Assembly (NCBI RefSeq): GCF_963966145.1
Contig: NC_091052.1
Location: 9,176,001-9,240,000, forward strand
DNA length: 64,000 bases
Origin: Tenebrio molitor
Taxonomy: Eukaryota > Arthropoda > Insecta > Coleoptera > Tenebrionidae
Direction: 5' to 3'
Position numbers and translations under genes: made by a program. This document shows positions 27,801 to 39,375 of this stretch, piece by piece (the stretch's first letter is position 1; every line of letters starts with the position of its first letter). A model generated the notes under the pieces. It had not been told where the DNA came from. It was given only the letters and a program-made list of their open reading frames with translations, and ran no database searches.

Positions 27801-30800
27801 TATCGTAATAAAATCACGTAAACGGGCGTAATGACACCGTAACATTAACTACGGAAAGGCAAAATTTGGCTAATAAAATTTTGAATGCCTGCACATACAA
27901 GTTGAAATTAGATTTTAAGCAGGAGAATGTAACTCTAACCTTATTCGGGGCGGTAACCGCAGCCGAAGCGTTGTATACGAATATTCAATAGAACAAAAGT
28001 TTCAATTAAAAGCTTTGGAAAGTTCTCAAACAATCAGTATAACACCGCTTTCGTTTTACTCAAAATTTCAATAGCTATTTTAAAACAGTCACTGCTAAAT
28101 TGCCTCGAATCGCCCCCTTTTTCGCGGCAATAAAAAACAATCCGGATCGGCATTTATAAGACGTGTGGGGAAGTCGCCGACAAACTCCGGAGACTAACGT
28201 GCCCGACAAATAATTTGTGGTCCAGCCAGTCCGGAACCCCTACAACGTACCGGAAACGTACCGAATTTCAGGGAACCGTATACATAAGCAATATGATCAG
28301 TTTTCGAAGAGTAGTTGCGCCATTACGACACTCTCCGCTTCTCTATGCATGAAGAGGGATTGCTATAAGGGGAGCCGGCTCCTGTAAGAATTTCCGAGAG
28401 ACGTCGCGAGCACGAATATTTTCATGAATACTTGAAACTAGTTACACAAAGTGTCGATTAATATTGCAATACTTCAAAGAGGCCGGATAAAAAAAACTCC
28501 CCAACAAATTTACAACTTAAATACGTCTTTCCCCCGAATTCTCCTTTTAATTTTGTTTTTTGTACATGCGCCGCCACAATTTTCAACAAAAATTTGCACA
28601 CTGCAGTCACATACGAAGTAAATGAGACGCGAGTGCCACCAACTTGCAATTTAACTTGGCGCATGGTACAACAACTACAGTCGCAATAATCCTTTAATGC
28701 GAGCTGGATCCGACAGGTAATTAATTCATTTCAAAATAAATCGAAGTTATTTTACAAAATCCAACAGACAAAGCGATCGTCTCTATAACCAATACCCCGA
28801 AAGGTTCAGAGTTGGATGAATTAATTTTGTTGAATTCGGATTAAACACGAGATTAATTCGACAGCAAATTTTGTTTCTATCGATTTTTTTCCCAATTTGT
28901 TCCGATAATCTGAATAATGTTTCGTAAATCTGACGGACGTTTAGTTCGTCAACACTCAGCCGACGCTCACGCCTGTGCCATGGTATCTCCGACAACAATT
29001 TGAAAAACACTTTAATTCGCTCATTAAATGCTCATTAAATGTGACCTTGAACGTCATGTTTTCAACAGACGCTTTTTTCGTTTGGTTTTGTTGTGGATAA
29101 AAGGAAAATGTTGCGGCAACGTGTCGAGGAAAATATGAACTACCCCCGGAAACGCATCATCGCGGGAGAAAATTTATCGGCGATGTTATGAACACTATCG
29201 TTGCAATAAAACTTTAGAGAGAAGTTCAAGTCGCAACGGTAGTGGTAATTTTTTTGTTAATTTATAGCGGCCCACAAAAACTTTTTTTTGAAAAAAGTCC
29301 TCGTAAATGATTCATGCCACGTCTAATTTATGGTAACGCGACCAACAATAGCCCATTAACTTTGCTGATGATATCGGTTTCACTTCACCGAGTAATAATT
29401 AAGATATCGAATCTTTTATTGTTCCATCTTCAGTACCGTATTTTAACAAGTGGGTGACAGCGTTTGTTTCGTGGTTAAATTCGGAGATTGTTTGAATTTT
29501 AATTGGACAAAAAATATATGTGAGGTTGTTAAAGTTGAATTAGAAAGAAATAGTTTAATAAACGAGATGAATAACGGTTTTAGTTAGGTTTTCAACGGTA
29601 GATTAGAATCCGGCGAAGCGCCAAAAATTCCATCGTCCGTTGCAGTTTCATTTAAACCTTTGTTTTCGGTTGGCACAATGCTGTGTTGACATTTTTAAAA
29701 CACGTTCATCAACCATTCAGATTTCCTGCTTAATATAATCCACGGGAAATCTTTGCTGGAAACTCCTGACTGGAAGCCCTTTGCGAACGCTTTCGGGAAT
29801 ACAAATTGAGGGAGTTGTTATGCGTTCAGTGTTCTCCGGAAAACAAATCGTTCGTGGCGGTTCGAACCATATATTCATCTGATACCTGAACAATTAGGAG
29901 TTGGGAAGTTTGCGGAATTAGCGTCTAATGTGCGTGGACGTATTGATAAAGTGGATGGCGAAACTGGAAGGCGAGTAACAATCGCAGATTAAACATGATA
30001 TGTTGGAAGCGGTTGCCTCGGCAACAACGACGGTTACTCGCTCGAAGACTCCGGGCCCGGAGTAATCAGGTTACCCAGTTTGCGACAAGACGGGATGTCT
30101 ATGCATTATACATCCGCAAGGCAAACATACGACAGATTTAAAATATTCAAAAGGGGCCACTACGAACGACGCAAACTGTCCCATTTACACTGGTCGCCAT
30201 TAAATTGAGCCGTTCTCGATTGTCAGCTTGTATGTTTTCTTTATACGGTGGAGCAGAGGGTGCAAATTGCTAGACCGGAACTTCCTTCACAACCTAAAAA
30301 GGTTTTCCACAAAAGGTTCCGTTCTTTCCGGTGGTTTATCCAATCATTATTTCATGGGACGCAACTTCTTCCCGCCTAAATCGTATAAGTCAACAGGATT
30401 TTGGCGGATGCGAGCCGGGACCTAATTGTGGCGGCGGCGGCGGCGACACACGTGTCGACAAGAAATTTTTAACCTCCCGTCGAGTTTGCCAGAATTGGTT
30501 GTAAACAGCCAAATATGATAATGATCACGTTCGCGTTCAATCGAAACTTCGTGAAACTGGCAGAACACATTCCTGTTTTTCTAATTCGAATTTAGGTCCT
30601 CGGCAAGCAAGAAATAGTCGCTCGGAGAGCTTTGGATACTTGATCTTGCCCCGCGACCACACTGCGGCTAAGTTCACAAAGTTTCAACAAATCTTGGGCC
30701 GGTGAAAAATATTATACGTCTAATAAGACTCGCTTCAAGGTAAAACACTTTCAGAACTTGTCGGATAGAGTTACTTTAGTGAATTATGAGCGGAAACAAC

Positions 30801-33800
30801 CGAACTATAAGCTGCATTTGTGGCAAATATTAAAGTATACGGTTATGGTGGGCTTTGAAAAGGCTACCGTAATTTTCCCCAATTAATATGAAAGCTTTTG
30901 ACGTGACATTAATACAGAGAAATAATCGCAACGCAATGGCGCATAACCATAATAAGCACAACTGTTCGTTGTACGTAATTACGTGTAGTGCCGTGGTGGA
31001 TTTATTAGGGTAATCCTTCCTGTTCTGGTGATGTGATTGCACATTATTTTCTGTTTAGACATTTGCAAGCTTGATATGACTACAAACAAGATACTTAAAA
31101 TTCAGCATCTCTCTTTCGTGTGGTATTTTGTCTGGAATAATTGCTGCATCAACCGTATTAGAACATTTGTGGGTTGTTACATGTGTGGAATTAATGAATC
31201 TGTGCCGAAAAACGCAACAATCTGAATGTGTCGGGTCGATAGAGCAAATTACTAATTAGCTACAAAGGCATATTTGCCACTGCAATAACGACATAATTAC
31301 CCTGTTAGGTGTACTGAATCGTTGATTCGAATTAATTACGCATTTCGGGTGATTACACTTTCGGGTGGAGAACAATTAAAAACATCTCCTTCATCCATCC
31401 CGGGACTTATTCAGCTAACCAGATCATTTGGATAATTCGTAATGATGAAATCGCAATTTATTAAGCCGGCACTTAGAGATTTTCAGGCGGAACCGATGCC
31501 AGCAGAGACATTTCATCTTTTCTCTTAATTATTCGGGCAAATGCAGATGGTGCTTCGCATTATCCTTCATACAATGCAGGAAGGATAAAGCTTTTATCTT
31601 TCGCGAGTCGGGCGGCTTCCGCTGTGGGGCCCAGCGCCGCATGCATTAATAAAAAAATCACCTTTTTAACCTAATGCGTCGCTAAATAATTTCGACGAAC
31701 AGCTGAGGTGAAAAGTTGTTGATAAAGCGCGGATTTCAGTTCGGAAAGCTCACGTGCCATTCGATACGTTAATTGGGCTCAGTCGTAATTCTTATTTAAA
31801 TTTCAGATCGACACCGCGACTCGGCGCGGTTAATTGGGGGACATTAGATTAATTAATGGGATGCAAATTGAAATTGAATTTTAAAATTCTAATGTGTCCC
31901 GTGCAAAAAATAAAACTGCGGCGTCTACAACAGTAATCAATTTAAATTCGGGGGATACAAAAACGCGGATAAGAAAGACCCCGGTCGATTTTTATATTAT
32001 TCATCCATCTCCATTATATTAAAATTTATTCACCCCGTTTTCAGAAACATGCTTTATGTAGTCATTATGGACTTTAATATAGTGTGTTTTTTTCGCCCGA
32101 CTTTGCACAGAATAACGAGTGTCGTCACGGAATCAAAACCGACCCCGGCGCAGATTAGATTTCTGGGAAAGATTAATACGAATTTTGCCAAACTCGTTTT
32201 TGTAAAATTTTCGTACACGGGATTATTTCGTTCCATTGTGGGGAAAAATGAAATGACACGAAATAACGAGGTTTTCATTACACATACAATTGTTCTACTT
32301 TAAGGGCCCCATTTACAATTGATTGAAAACCACCGGCTTAGTGCACAGCACAACAGCGCTGTTGTGGAAATTGAACGAGGTGGATTCTATTTAAATTTAC
32401 ATCATTGTTTTTAAACGACATTCCCGTCGAGTTCCTCCGGCATTATCGCTCGTTTGCACGCCCCGGCGCTCTCGGCGGCGAATTTTTCAAAAATCGCGGT
32501 CGAGTAAACAAAACCGAATTAAAACTTCAGTCCCGATCGAATTAATCGAGGAAGAAGGTGCGACGGGATCCGGCTCGTCGAACGGTGTTAACAGCGCTGT
32601 AATGGCTGTAAACAATTTTAAAGTGTCGTACCCCTTTGATGTTGTACAAACTAGATGTGACAGGTTTATTATGCGAGAGGAATGTACATTTCCGACCAAC
32701 CCCAATCACTGCAGCATTCCACGCCGTACCCTGCGCAACCCCGAAATATTTAGAGGGCTAACTACTCCCCATCCGGTGAGTGGCGTTTGGAACTGTAAAG
32801 AGGAAAAACAATCGCGCCTGGAGGCAGGCAACCAATAATGCAGCGGTGGAGGGTGGCGCCTGCAGCAACTGTTCAACTGCAAACTTCATTAGTTTGTTTA
32901 TTCATCGGGGCCAGTCAATAAATGCTGTTTACATGATTTGCGAAATTCATTAAATCATTACATAGGACGACGTTTCGGATATCCTGCCGGACGATTGCGA
33001 TATCATAAATTACTAGGTGTGGGGCATCGTGTCATAATAAAAAGTGGAACACAAATGATGTTGCATAATATAGCCGAGATGTAATCAGACGGTCGCGGTG
33101 TATTTCGTACATTCCGCTTTTTTACGTGATAATTGTATTGTTTTTCGAAGACCTTCGAGCGTGGAAAAGCGAAACGGAAACTGGAATTGTGGATGTGGAA
33201 GTTGGAGCGAGCACGGACGCAGTCTGAAAACAAGCCAGTTTTTCAGTAAACTTCCCTCAATTAGATATTTATCTCCGGTTCCACGGAGTGGCGACAGATC
33301 AATGTTTAATTTTAGGGTGGCAGCGGTGCAGATTAGATACTTATCCTGGACGTCCCAACTCGAAGGGATTCCTTTGTGTCGGTAATTATCGTACTTTAAT
33401 TGCGTCTAAACAAAGAATCATTGAAATTGGCCGTGAACTGAAAATTAAGGCGAGGGACACGCCCGAGTTAGGGTGATGCGTCCCAAATCGACGAATTAGT
33501 TTGTCTGTTCGGTAATGTTTGTAGCACTTTCAAAGGAAACTTGCTCTCGCTTTCAAAGGCGACCACCACGTCCGACTTCTAGGAAACCTTCGTCTTAGCA
33601 GATGAATGTGAGGACCATGCTGCATTTAAATAAGTACGAGTTGACAGTCCCAAAACTGAAAGTGTAACTTCAAATTCTGGGCGCGCCACAAAGATTTCTT
33701 ATTGTTATATAATGTATTATTATTAGTCCTTCTCTATGGATTTTTGGATATAGGCCTAATAGAACTAATGCAGCAAGTAGTAAAGGTTTTGGATTTTCTC

Positions 33801-36800
33801 ATGGGCTATGAGTCACATGTGCGCAAACGACGAATCGGTCTCAAGTAGGCGTTACAAATCGACCGGGAAACATCGTCATTCGTTAGTTTCATTTCTCTCT
33901 CTCGACTATTTTGTATGCATTTGAATTTGAAAGCAGTCGACGTTTTCTTTCGGCAGATATTTCCAAGGTCACAGCCCATCAGAGAATTCAACACTTCTAC
34001 TTACGACCTAACCGTATGCATGTAATTGTTTATTAATTTAAGCTTGAAAATAATCAAGTTCAACACTTACTACAATCACTGTCAGAGTAAGGAAGAGATT
34101 TAAAACCGAATTAACTTTAATTACTTATCTTTTTCAATTAAAGTACATCAAGTTGAAAACTTTCTTAAAAGGAACTACATAGTTGAAAGGAAACGCAGCG
34201 CTAATATCTTTTTATACGAGTATATTCTTTTTACAATTTAGTAGTTTTTTTATGAGATCAAAACCATTTGAGTTATACAATGTGTGGATCCCAAGAAATG
34301 AAAATTTTTCGTATACCGCAAACAGTCGTTACTGTTAATTGTTGGATGAGAAGCTACACGACTTTGTAGAAAGTTTTCATAAATTGATTTTGCTTTGAAC
34401 AATAGGCTTTCAAAATTTCCTCTTAAGCCTTTGGCACTCTAGACATATTTTGAAGTAGCTGGAGGCTACTAGAGGATCCTAGCGAGGGAGCTGCATCTAG
34501 CAGTAACGTGTAAACTAATCTATCAAGTACGTTTTGTTGCGCTAAAAGCTTTGGATGGCAATTTTTGAAAAGTAGATACATCAGGATATTTCTTGCACAT
34601 GCAAGACGAGAAAATCCTGGAAGAAAGTAAGAAACTTCCGAGGATCGTAAATTGTTTTGGGGCAGGTTGAAGGAGAGCTTAATGTAGCGAAGTAAATTTT
34701 TTTGTTAATTGTATTAAAAATTGTGGTTGCAAATTGGGCCAGTCGAGGCAATTTGAAAAGTTTCCTCGACAGAGACGCTCCCCAAATTCGGAATAATTGC
34801 GGTGGAGCAATTTGTAATGGCAACAACGGGAATAATTACAATAATTATTGCAGATCGACAGAGTGTGTTTACCGAGCACTTCCGACGCACAAAACAATAC
34901 TCGCCGGTATCACAATAAAACAATAAAGGATCCACACACAAACGGATTTGTCGTTTTGATTCGCCGAGTTAAACCCCCATTTCCGGCAATCGGCGATTAT
35001 TACGCGATAGGACGAGGCGCCAGGACGAAATCTAATTATTCAGGTGGATACTGCCGGACCCGAAATCCCATTAGCCTGACTCTCGTCTGGCTCCCGGCAT
35101 GATTTCCACGTTATTATTTTATGTTTTCATTCTGATCCTCGTGTTTAAAAATTTTACAAGTAATTAACTCGGCATGCTGGAAGTGCAAAAAAAAACCACT
35201 GCATAAATTCGATCCCGTTGGCTTAACATTTTTCAAGGTGTGTGTTTCCCGAGCGAGGGATTTTCGATGGAGCTTCAAGATAAATTATTCCGGCTTCTTG
35301 CTGTTAGGACGTTGTATGGGAAGTTTGATTGGTGCGACGTCGAGGGGTTGAACGAGGGTGTCGTATTCACGTAACTCAAGTAGCATATGCAGAAGGTTTC
35401 GTAGTTCGTCAACGGCGAAGTGGGAGCCACAAATTCACGGCGAATGCTATACGAGCCGGTTTAATTAAAGGATTTCGTAATGAGTTGTGGAATGTAATGC
35501 AAACTAATGATTGCGGCCGAGGAGCGACCATTTTATTTCAGACGTAAATTTAAAGAGGTGTGCTTGGAAATCACTCGGGTTCAGGATCAACCGCTTCGAG
35601 GCCACCGCAAGTCTCTCATTTAGACCCTTTCTTTATCCAGTAGAATAGCTTGAGTGGCCAAAGTCCATTAACTCTTCCGTAGAGCATTATCCTTGAAGAT
35701 ACGTTACAATACAATAAAAAAATTAAACCAGGACTGGATAATTTGTCTATTTCTGTGTTGTTATTTTTCCTTTTGAAACGCACACCCATTTGTCTTTCTG
35801 GTTTTTGAATTTTTGGTGACGTTTTTTGCGGAAGGAATGTTTTCGTTTTTGTGTCAGGAAAAGAGTCAGAGGTGTGTGTCGGGATTTCAGCGAGCGCTCC
35901 ATCAAATTTATGGATTTAAGTCGAATGGATGAGGATGTTTATGAAGCACGACCGGAACAGGCACGTGAAGGAGTTAACCGGGCGTAAGCTTCACTTCCGC
36001 AGATGTTTTTTCCTGTGATAATTGTCCACTTCCTTGAACACCAACGGCTCCATAATACAAAACGTCGTCTGCGAGGGAACGGCTTTTTTCTCTCTTTGCG
36101 ACAATTTCCAGCACGAAGCGGGGCAAGAATGGATGCAAATTGCTCGATCCGTGCAGAAATTAAAACGTACGTGACGTGTGATACGGATAACGCGGTGAAT
36201 TATGGTAATCGGTCGTGTTTGAGAGAGATGTCCAGGTCGAAAGAACTTTTCAATAGAGTTGATAGGTTCAATGTTTTAAATTGCGTGGGGGAGCAAGGCT
36301 GTAAGCGATACAGGGTAAAGTCTGGTGCGTACGAAAATGGCTTTAGAAAAATCCCCTTTTACACCAAACGCTGAATAAACATACCGACTCTATTGGGTGC
36401 TATGTTGGAAAATACTGTTCCTAAAGGGGGAATTTTTCCCGAGCACAAGAGGAACGCGTATGAATGATTTAGCGTTGCATTTTCCATGGAAATGCTCCTC
36501 CATTCCAAGACATTGTTAAACTGAAAGGAAAATTATTTATAACGTCATTATTAGGCCGGAACGTTTATATATTCTTTAAAATCTTGATATGACAACGTTT
36601 TGTGGGAGAGCACAGGGACGCTGCCTAAAACCCTTCTCAGATAGATTACGCAAGTAGCTTGTTTAGAAGTAATACGAATGTCTGTCTGGTTTAATTTCGT
36701 GAAATAATTTTATGGACGTGACGCATTGTTAGGGTCTAGGGACTCGAACTGTTCGCTACTCATGCGAGGTCGCGTGTTCTCGCTAAATATTTGTTCATTT

Positions 36801-37089
36801 TTATATTTCACCACGAAATGAAACCTATAAATATTGTCGTTTCTGTTTATCAAGCCGTTTATAAAAGGTTAACAAGAGACCAACCTGGAAGGGGATCGAA
36901 ATTTCAGAAAAACGATCAACCTGAGCACGACAAGGTGAATGAATCGTATCAAATACAATTTTTCGTTTTTCAAAATGCGATTCCACTCAACGTCACTTCT
37001 TCATGAGGCGACCTTGTACATATTTTATTCGTCCAAATAATTATTGTTATGGATTCAAACATTTTTTATACAAATTTTTACTTCCACAT
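24836..37089. other. Non-coding stretch, no gene recognised
   Basis: No translated frame shows a known domain. The longest (36003-36374, 123 codons) has a random-looking composition and overlaps nothing conserved. A perfect 12-bp palindrome GGAGCCGGCTCC lies at 28371-28382. The 29.7-32.6 kb part is somewhat GC-richer with many CG dinucleotides, and short TAATTA clusters occur (for example near 31846). These could be regulatory but carry no identifiable element. Confidence 0.55.
30430..30445 (+). repeat. (GGC)5 microsatellite
   Basis: Five GGC triplets in a row are followed at once by a CACGTG-containing palindromic stretch (ACACGTGT). There is no open frame that would make it a glycine or alanine run. 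Confidence 0.7.
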
Positions 37090-37164
37090 TATACAGCCTG
37101 TCCCAAAACTGCCTTCCCATAGAAAACAGGCATTTGCCGACAGCAAAAAAGAGTTTAAGATGAC

Positions 37165-37357
37165 CAGTGTCCGGACGAAATAGTACCGGACAAGTCGACC
37201 AGTACAACTTTGCGTAATCCCTCGCTCGCACATAAACACGATTCAGCTGGTTCCCTGTTATTGAAAACAAACCAGCTGAATCGTGTTTATATGTGAGTGG
37301 GGTATTGCGCAAAGTTGTACTGGTCGACTTGTCCGGTACTATTTCGTCCGGACACTG
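37165..37357. mobile_element. hAT-type foldback MITE, 193 bp, with 8-bp target duplication
   Basis: The element is almost wholly palindromic. An 88-bp left arm (37165-37252) and an 89-bp right arm (37269-37357) are separated by a 16-nt loop. The arms are identical over the first 50 or so bases and differ slightly around 37215-37232. The ends read CAGTGTCCGGAC, and CAGTG-like ends are typical of hAT transposons. The exact 8-bp sequence AAGATGAC stands on both sides (37157-37164 and 37358-37365), and 8-bp duplications are the hAT hallmark. There is no coding capacity. The near-perfect arms point to a fairly young insertion. It lies only 13 bp from the left end of the Tc1 element, inside the outer transposon. 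Confidence 0.88.
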
Positions 37358-37368
37358 AAGATGACTAA

Positions 37369-37606
37369 TACGAGCCCTAACAACTAAATGTTCGGACAAG
37401 CATTGTTTTATTAGTGAAGAAGGCAGAATGTAAAAATTCGAAAGAAATAACTTCCTTTTTTTTAAGTATACCGTAGAGTTTAATGTGAAAAATAATATTC
37501 CACAGTAGATACTAAACATCATTAAATATAATAAACATTACAATAACTAATAATCAAAATGAAACAATTAAAACAGAAAAACTTGGCAACTAAATGTTCG
37601 GACAAA
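37369..37606. repeat. Left end of the Tc1 element: outer and inner direct repeats
   Basis: This end holds the TA target bases, the outer 18-nt core at 37382-37399, about 190 bp of AT-rich spacer, and the inner core at 37588-37605 preceded by TTGGC. Beyond the core, both repeats continue with similar text (outer GCATTGTTTTATTAG, inner AATACTGTTTTACAAAC), so the repeated unit is longer than the perfect core. The sites are expected binding sites for the two N-terminal helix-turn-helix motifs of the transposase. Confidence 0.8.
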
Positions 37607-37622
37607 ATACTGTTTTACAAAC

Positions 37623-38695
37623 TTAATATTCAGTTACGTCCCCTTTTGCTTTTATGACTGCCTGAATCCTGGCGGGCATAGTTTTTACTAGATCCCCACA
37701 AAATTCTGGGGTAAAACTGGGCCATATTTTTTCAATTTGATTTTTTAAATCCTGAATTGTTCTCTGTGGGTAATTTCTTAAATAGCTTTTCATTTTGTGC
37801 CAAAGAGTTTCGATGACATTTAGGTCCGGACTATTTGAAGGCCATGAAAGAACATTTATGTTATGTTCACCGAACCATTTTTTAGTTGTTTTCGCGGTGT
37901 GACATGCTGCCCCATCTTGTTGGAAAATAAAATCATCTTGAGGATACAAAACTGAAGAGTCGGTAATAAACGATTTTGTAAAATTTCTTGGTATTTTTCT
38001 GCATTTACCGTACCCTCAATAAATTGATATTTCCCCAAACCTCTTGCAGACATGCATCCCCAAATCATCACACTTTTCGGAAACTTCACAGTTCTTTTTA
38101 GGCAGCCTTTATGAAACGCTTCTTCTTTTGAACGAATGACTCTTTTTCAATAATCTCCCACAGAGACGTCGAATTTTGATTTATCACTAAAAACAACTTT
38201 ACTCCAGTCTTCATCCGTCCATTTTACTTTTGATTGGGCCCAGAGTAGTCTGTTCTTCTTTTGTTTTTCCGTCAGTAGTGGCTTTTCCTTGGCCTAAATA
38301 AAAATGATTTTGTACTCACAAAATTTTGCTTACTTTTGTACCTTGTAAAAGCTTAGTCCAGACTTATGAATCCATTTGCGGCAACACTCTCGCGATAAAT
38401 TAGTGCCAGACTCGTCATTCCATTGGGCAGTGATATCCCGCAAAGTATTTCTTCGATTTTTTTTACAAATCTTAATTAAATTTCTTTGAGAACGTTGGGT
38501 AACAATTCTCGGTCTTCCTGGACTTTTTCCTTTAACCTTCAGTTCTCCAGTTTCGGCATATTTTTTTATAATATCACCTACTGTAGACTTGGACACGTCC
38601 AAATCATTTGCCATAATTCGAACAGTTTGTCCTTGGCAGTATTTTTTAATGATAATTTCACGTATTTTAACGTTTGTTGCAAATCCACGACCCAT
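37623..38695 (-). pseudogene. Tc1-type DDE transposase, broken by one stop and one frameshift
   Basis: The gene would encode a cut-and-paste transposase of about 341 residues, the normal Tc1 length. It starts at an ATG (38695-38693). Residues 1-118 form the paired-like DNA-binding part: two helix-turn-helix units joined by a GRPR motif (SPGRPR). After a probable 48-bp intron, the catalytic domain follows. The first acidic residue is in VVFSDKSKF (about D155), the second in FIFQQDGA (about D245), and the third in SPDLNVIE, 34 residues later, giving DD34E. The reading frame ends with TEY and a TAA at 37625-37623. Two lesions are visible. A TGA at 38147-38149, after VGDY at about codon 167, is best explained by CGA to TGA. 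A one-base loss around 37947-37951 lies between LLPTLQ and YPQDDF. All catalytic residues remain, so decay is recent to moderate. The copy should be inactive. Confidence 0.9.
38294..38341 (-). other. Probable 48-bp intron in the transposase gene
   Basis: On the minus strand the block begins GTACAA and ends TTTTTATTTAG, so it has GT...AG borders. Removing it joins SFYK exactly to AKEKPLL, matching the usual Tc1 sequence at this point. The block is a multiple of three but contains two in-frame stops (TAA and TAG). A second donor-like GTAAGC lies nine bases inside, but using it would put the downstream part out of frame. Introns of 45-60 bp are common in insects. An alternative is a small insertion that happens to look like an intron. 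Confidence 0.65.
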
Positions 38696-38835
38696 TACAG
38701 TTCAAAACTCTCAATTTTTTACTTAAATTAAATCAAAAATATTATAATTGTTACGTACGCAAGAGGTACCAGTTACTTTAACTGTCAAAATAAGCAACTT
38801 TTTTCCAGAGCCTACTAAAAAAAATACAAATATGC

Positions 38836-39066
38836 ATTTTGTCCGAACATTTAGTTGCCAACATTTACTTGTCAAATTTAAACATTTTGTTTTAAAATAT
38901 GAGATGTATACGTAATACACAAGTAAAATTGTCTTTTTGTAACAGAAAAATATTATCTTTATCCTCTACATCAATTCGTAATGCATTATTAAATTTCTAC
39001 TAACTACAGCAATACTTTTTGTGTCTTTAGTATATTTGTCCGAACATTTAGTTGTTAGGGCTCGTA
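38836..39066. repeat. Right end of the Tc1 element: inner and outer direct repeats
   Basis: This is the mirror of the left end. The inner core lies at 38839-38856 and the outer core at 39036-39053, followed by GTTAGGGCTCG and the TA target bases. The spacer between the cores is AT-rich and does not obviously match the left spacer. Only the binding motifs have been kept, as seen in other IR/DR elements. Confidence 0.8.
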
Positions 39067-39264
39067 GTATACTCGTATTATGTTATGAGGAGCAAAAATG
39101 AAGTTTTATGTGCTGCGGCTCGTAAATTGGCTGCCGAACGCAGTGAGGCAGACAAACCAGCCAAAGCACATAAAACCATTTTTGCTCCAAATAACATACA
39201 CTGTTATTTAAGACATGTTAAGAAACCAGGTAGGAATTTCAAATGATTTAGCTAGTTTACTTTA
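39066..39264 (+). other. Open frame fragment in the right part of the outer element, unknown
   Basis: The frame from 39073 to 39243 is open on the plus strand and reads with charged, alanine-rich residues (AARKLAAERSEADKPAKAHK). It continues to a CYLRHVKKPGRNFK end. The composition looks more protein-like than most frames in the window. It may be a remnant of the outer transposon's own gene, but no family is recognised, and its upstream part was interrupted by the Tc1 insertion. Confidence 0.25.
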
Positions 39265-39375
39265 CTGCCGCTCATCAGCGGAGATAATAACTTCACGGAC
39301 GCCCTCAGCGGAGATAATAACTTTATCTGCCGCTCTCAGCGGAGATAACAACTTTATCTGCCGCTCGTCAGCTCG
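39265..39375 (+). repeat. Short tandem repeat, 27-32 bp unit
   Basis: About three and a half copies of a unit reading CTGCCGCTCTCAGCGGAGAT and then AATAACTTTAT are present. Each copy carries a small internal palindrome (CCGCT...AGCGG). Copies differ by single bases and by small gaps. It lies inside the outer nested element. Confidence 0.8.

Larger units (their letters stand above)
37371..39064 (-). mobile_element. Tc1/mariner (DD34E) transposon with IR/DR ends, 1694 bp
   Basis: The terminal inverted repeats begin CGAGCCCTAACAACTAAATG and continue TTCGGACAA. They are flanked by TA at 37369-37370 and 39065-39066, the usual Tc1/mariner target duplication. The core AACTAAATGTTCGGACAA occurs four times without a mismatch: at 37382-37399 and 37588-37605 in one orientation, and at 38839-38856 and 39036-39053 in the other. 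The outer-to-inner distance is 206 bp on the left and 197 bp on the right. This is the IR/DR layout known from Sleeping Beauty and several insect Tc1 families, where each end holds two transposase-binding sites. The inner repeats are not flanked by TA at their edges, which argues against a second element nested inside the first. The transposase gene runs leftward between the inner repeats and is broken. Confidence 0.85.

Noticed and set aside
29840..29880. tRNA B-box-like GGTTCGAACC
   Set aside because: There is no A box or cloverleaf arms at the right distance.
37055..37522. 155-codon minus-strand open frame
   Set aside because: It runs across the outer element's end, the hAT MITE palindrome and the Tc1 left repeat. 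It is a by-product of joined transposon ends, not a gene.
37583..38865. A separate inner transposon nested in an outer one with the same ends
   Set aside because: The inner repeats lack adjacent TA duplications, and their spacing from the outer repeats is nearly equal on both sides. One IR/DR element is the simpler reading.
39265..39375. CRISPR-like array
   Set aside because: The units abut directly with no unique spacers, there are no cas genes, and the DNA is eukaryotic. It is a plain tandem repeat.
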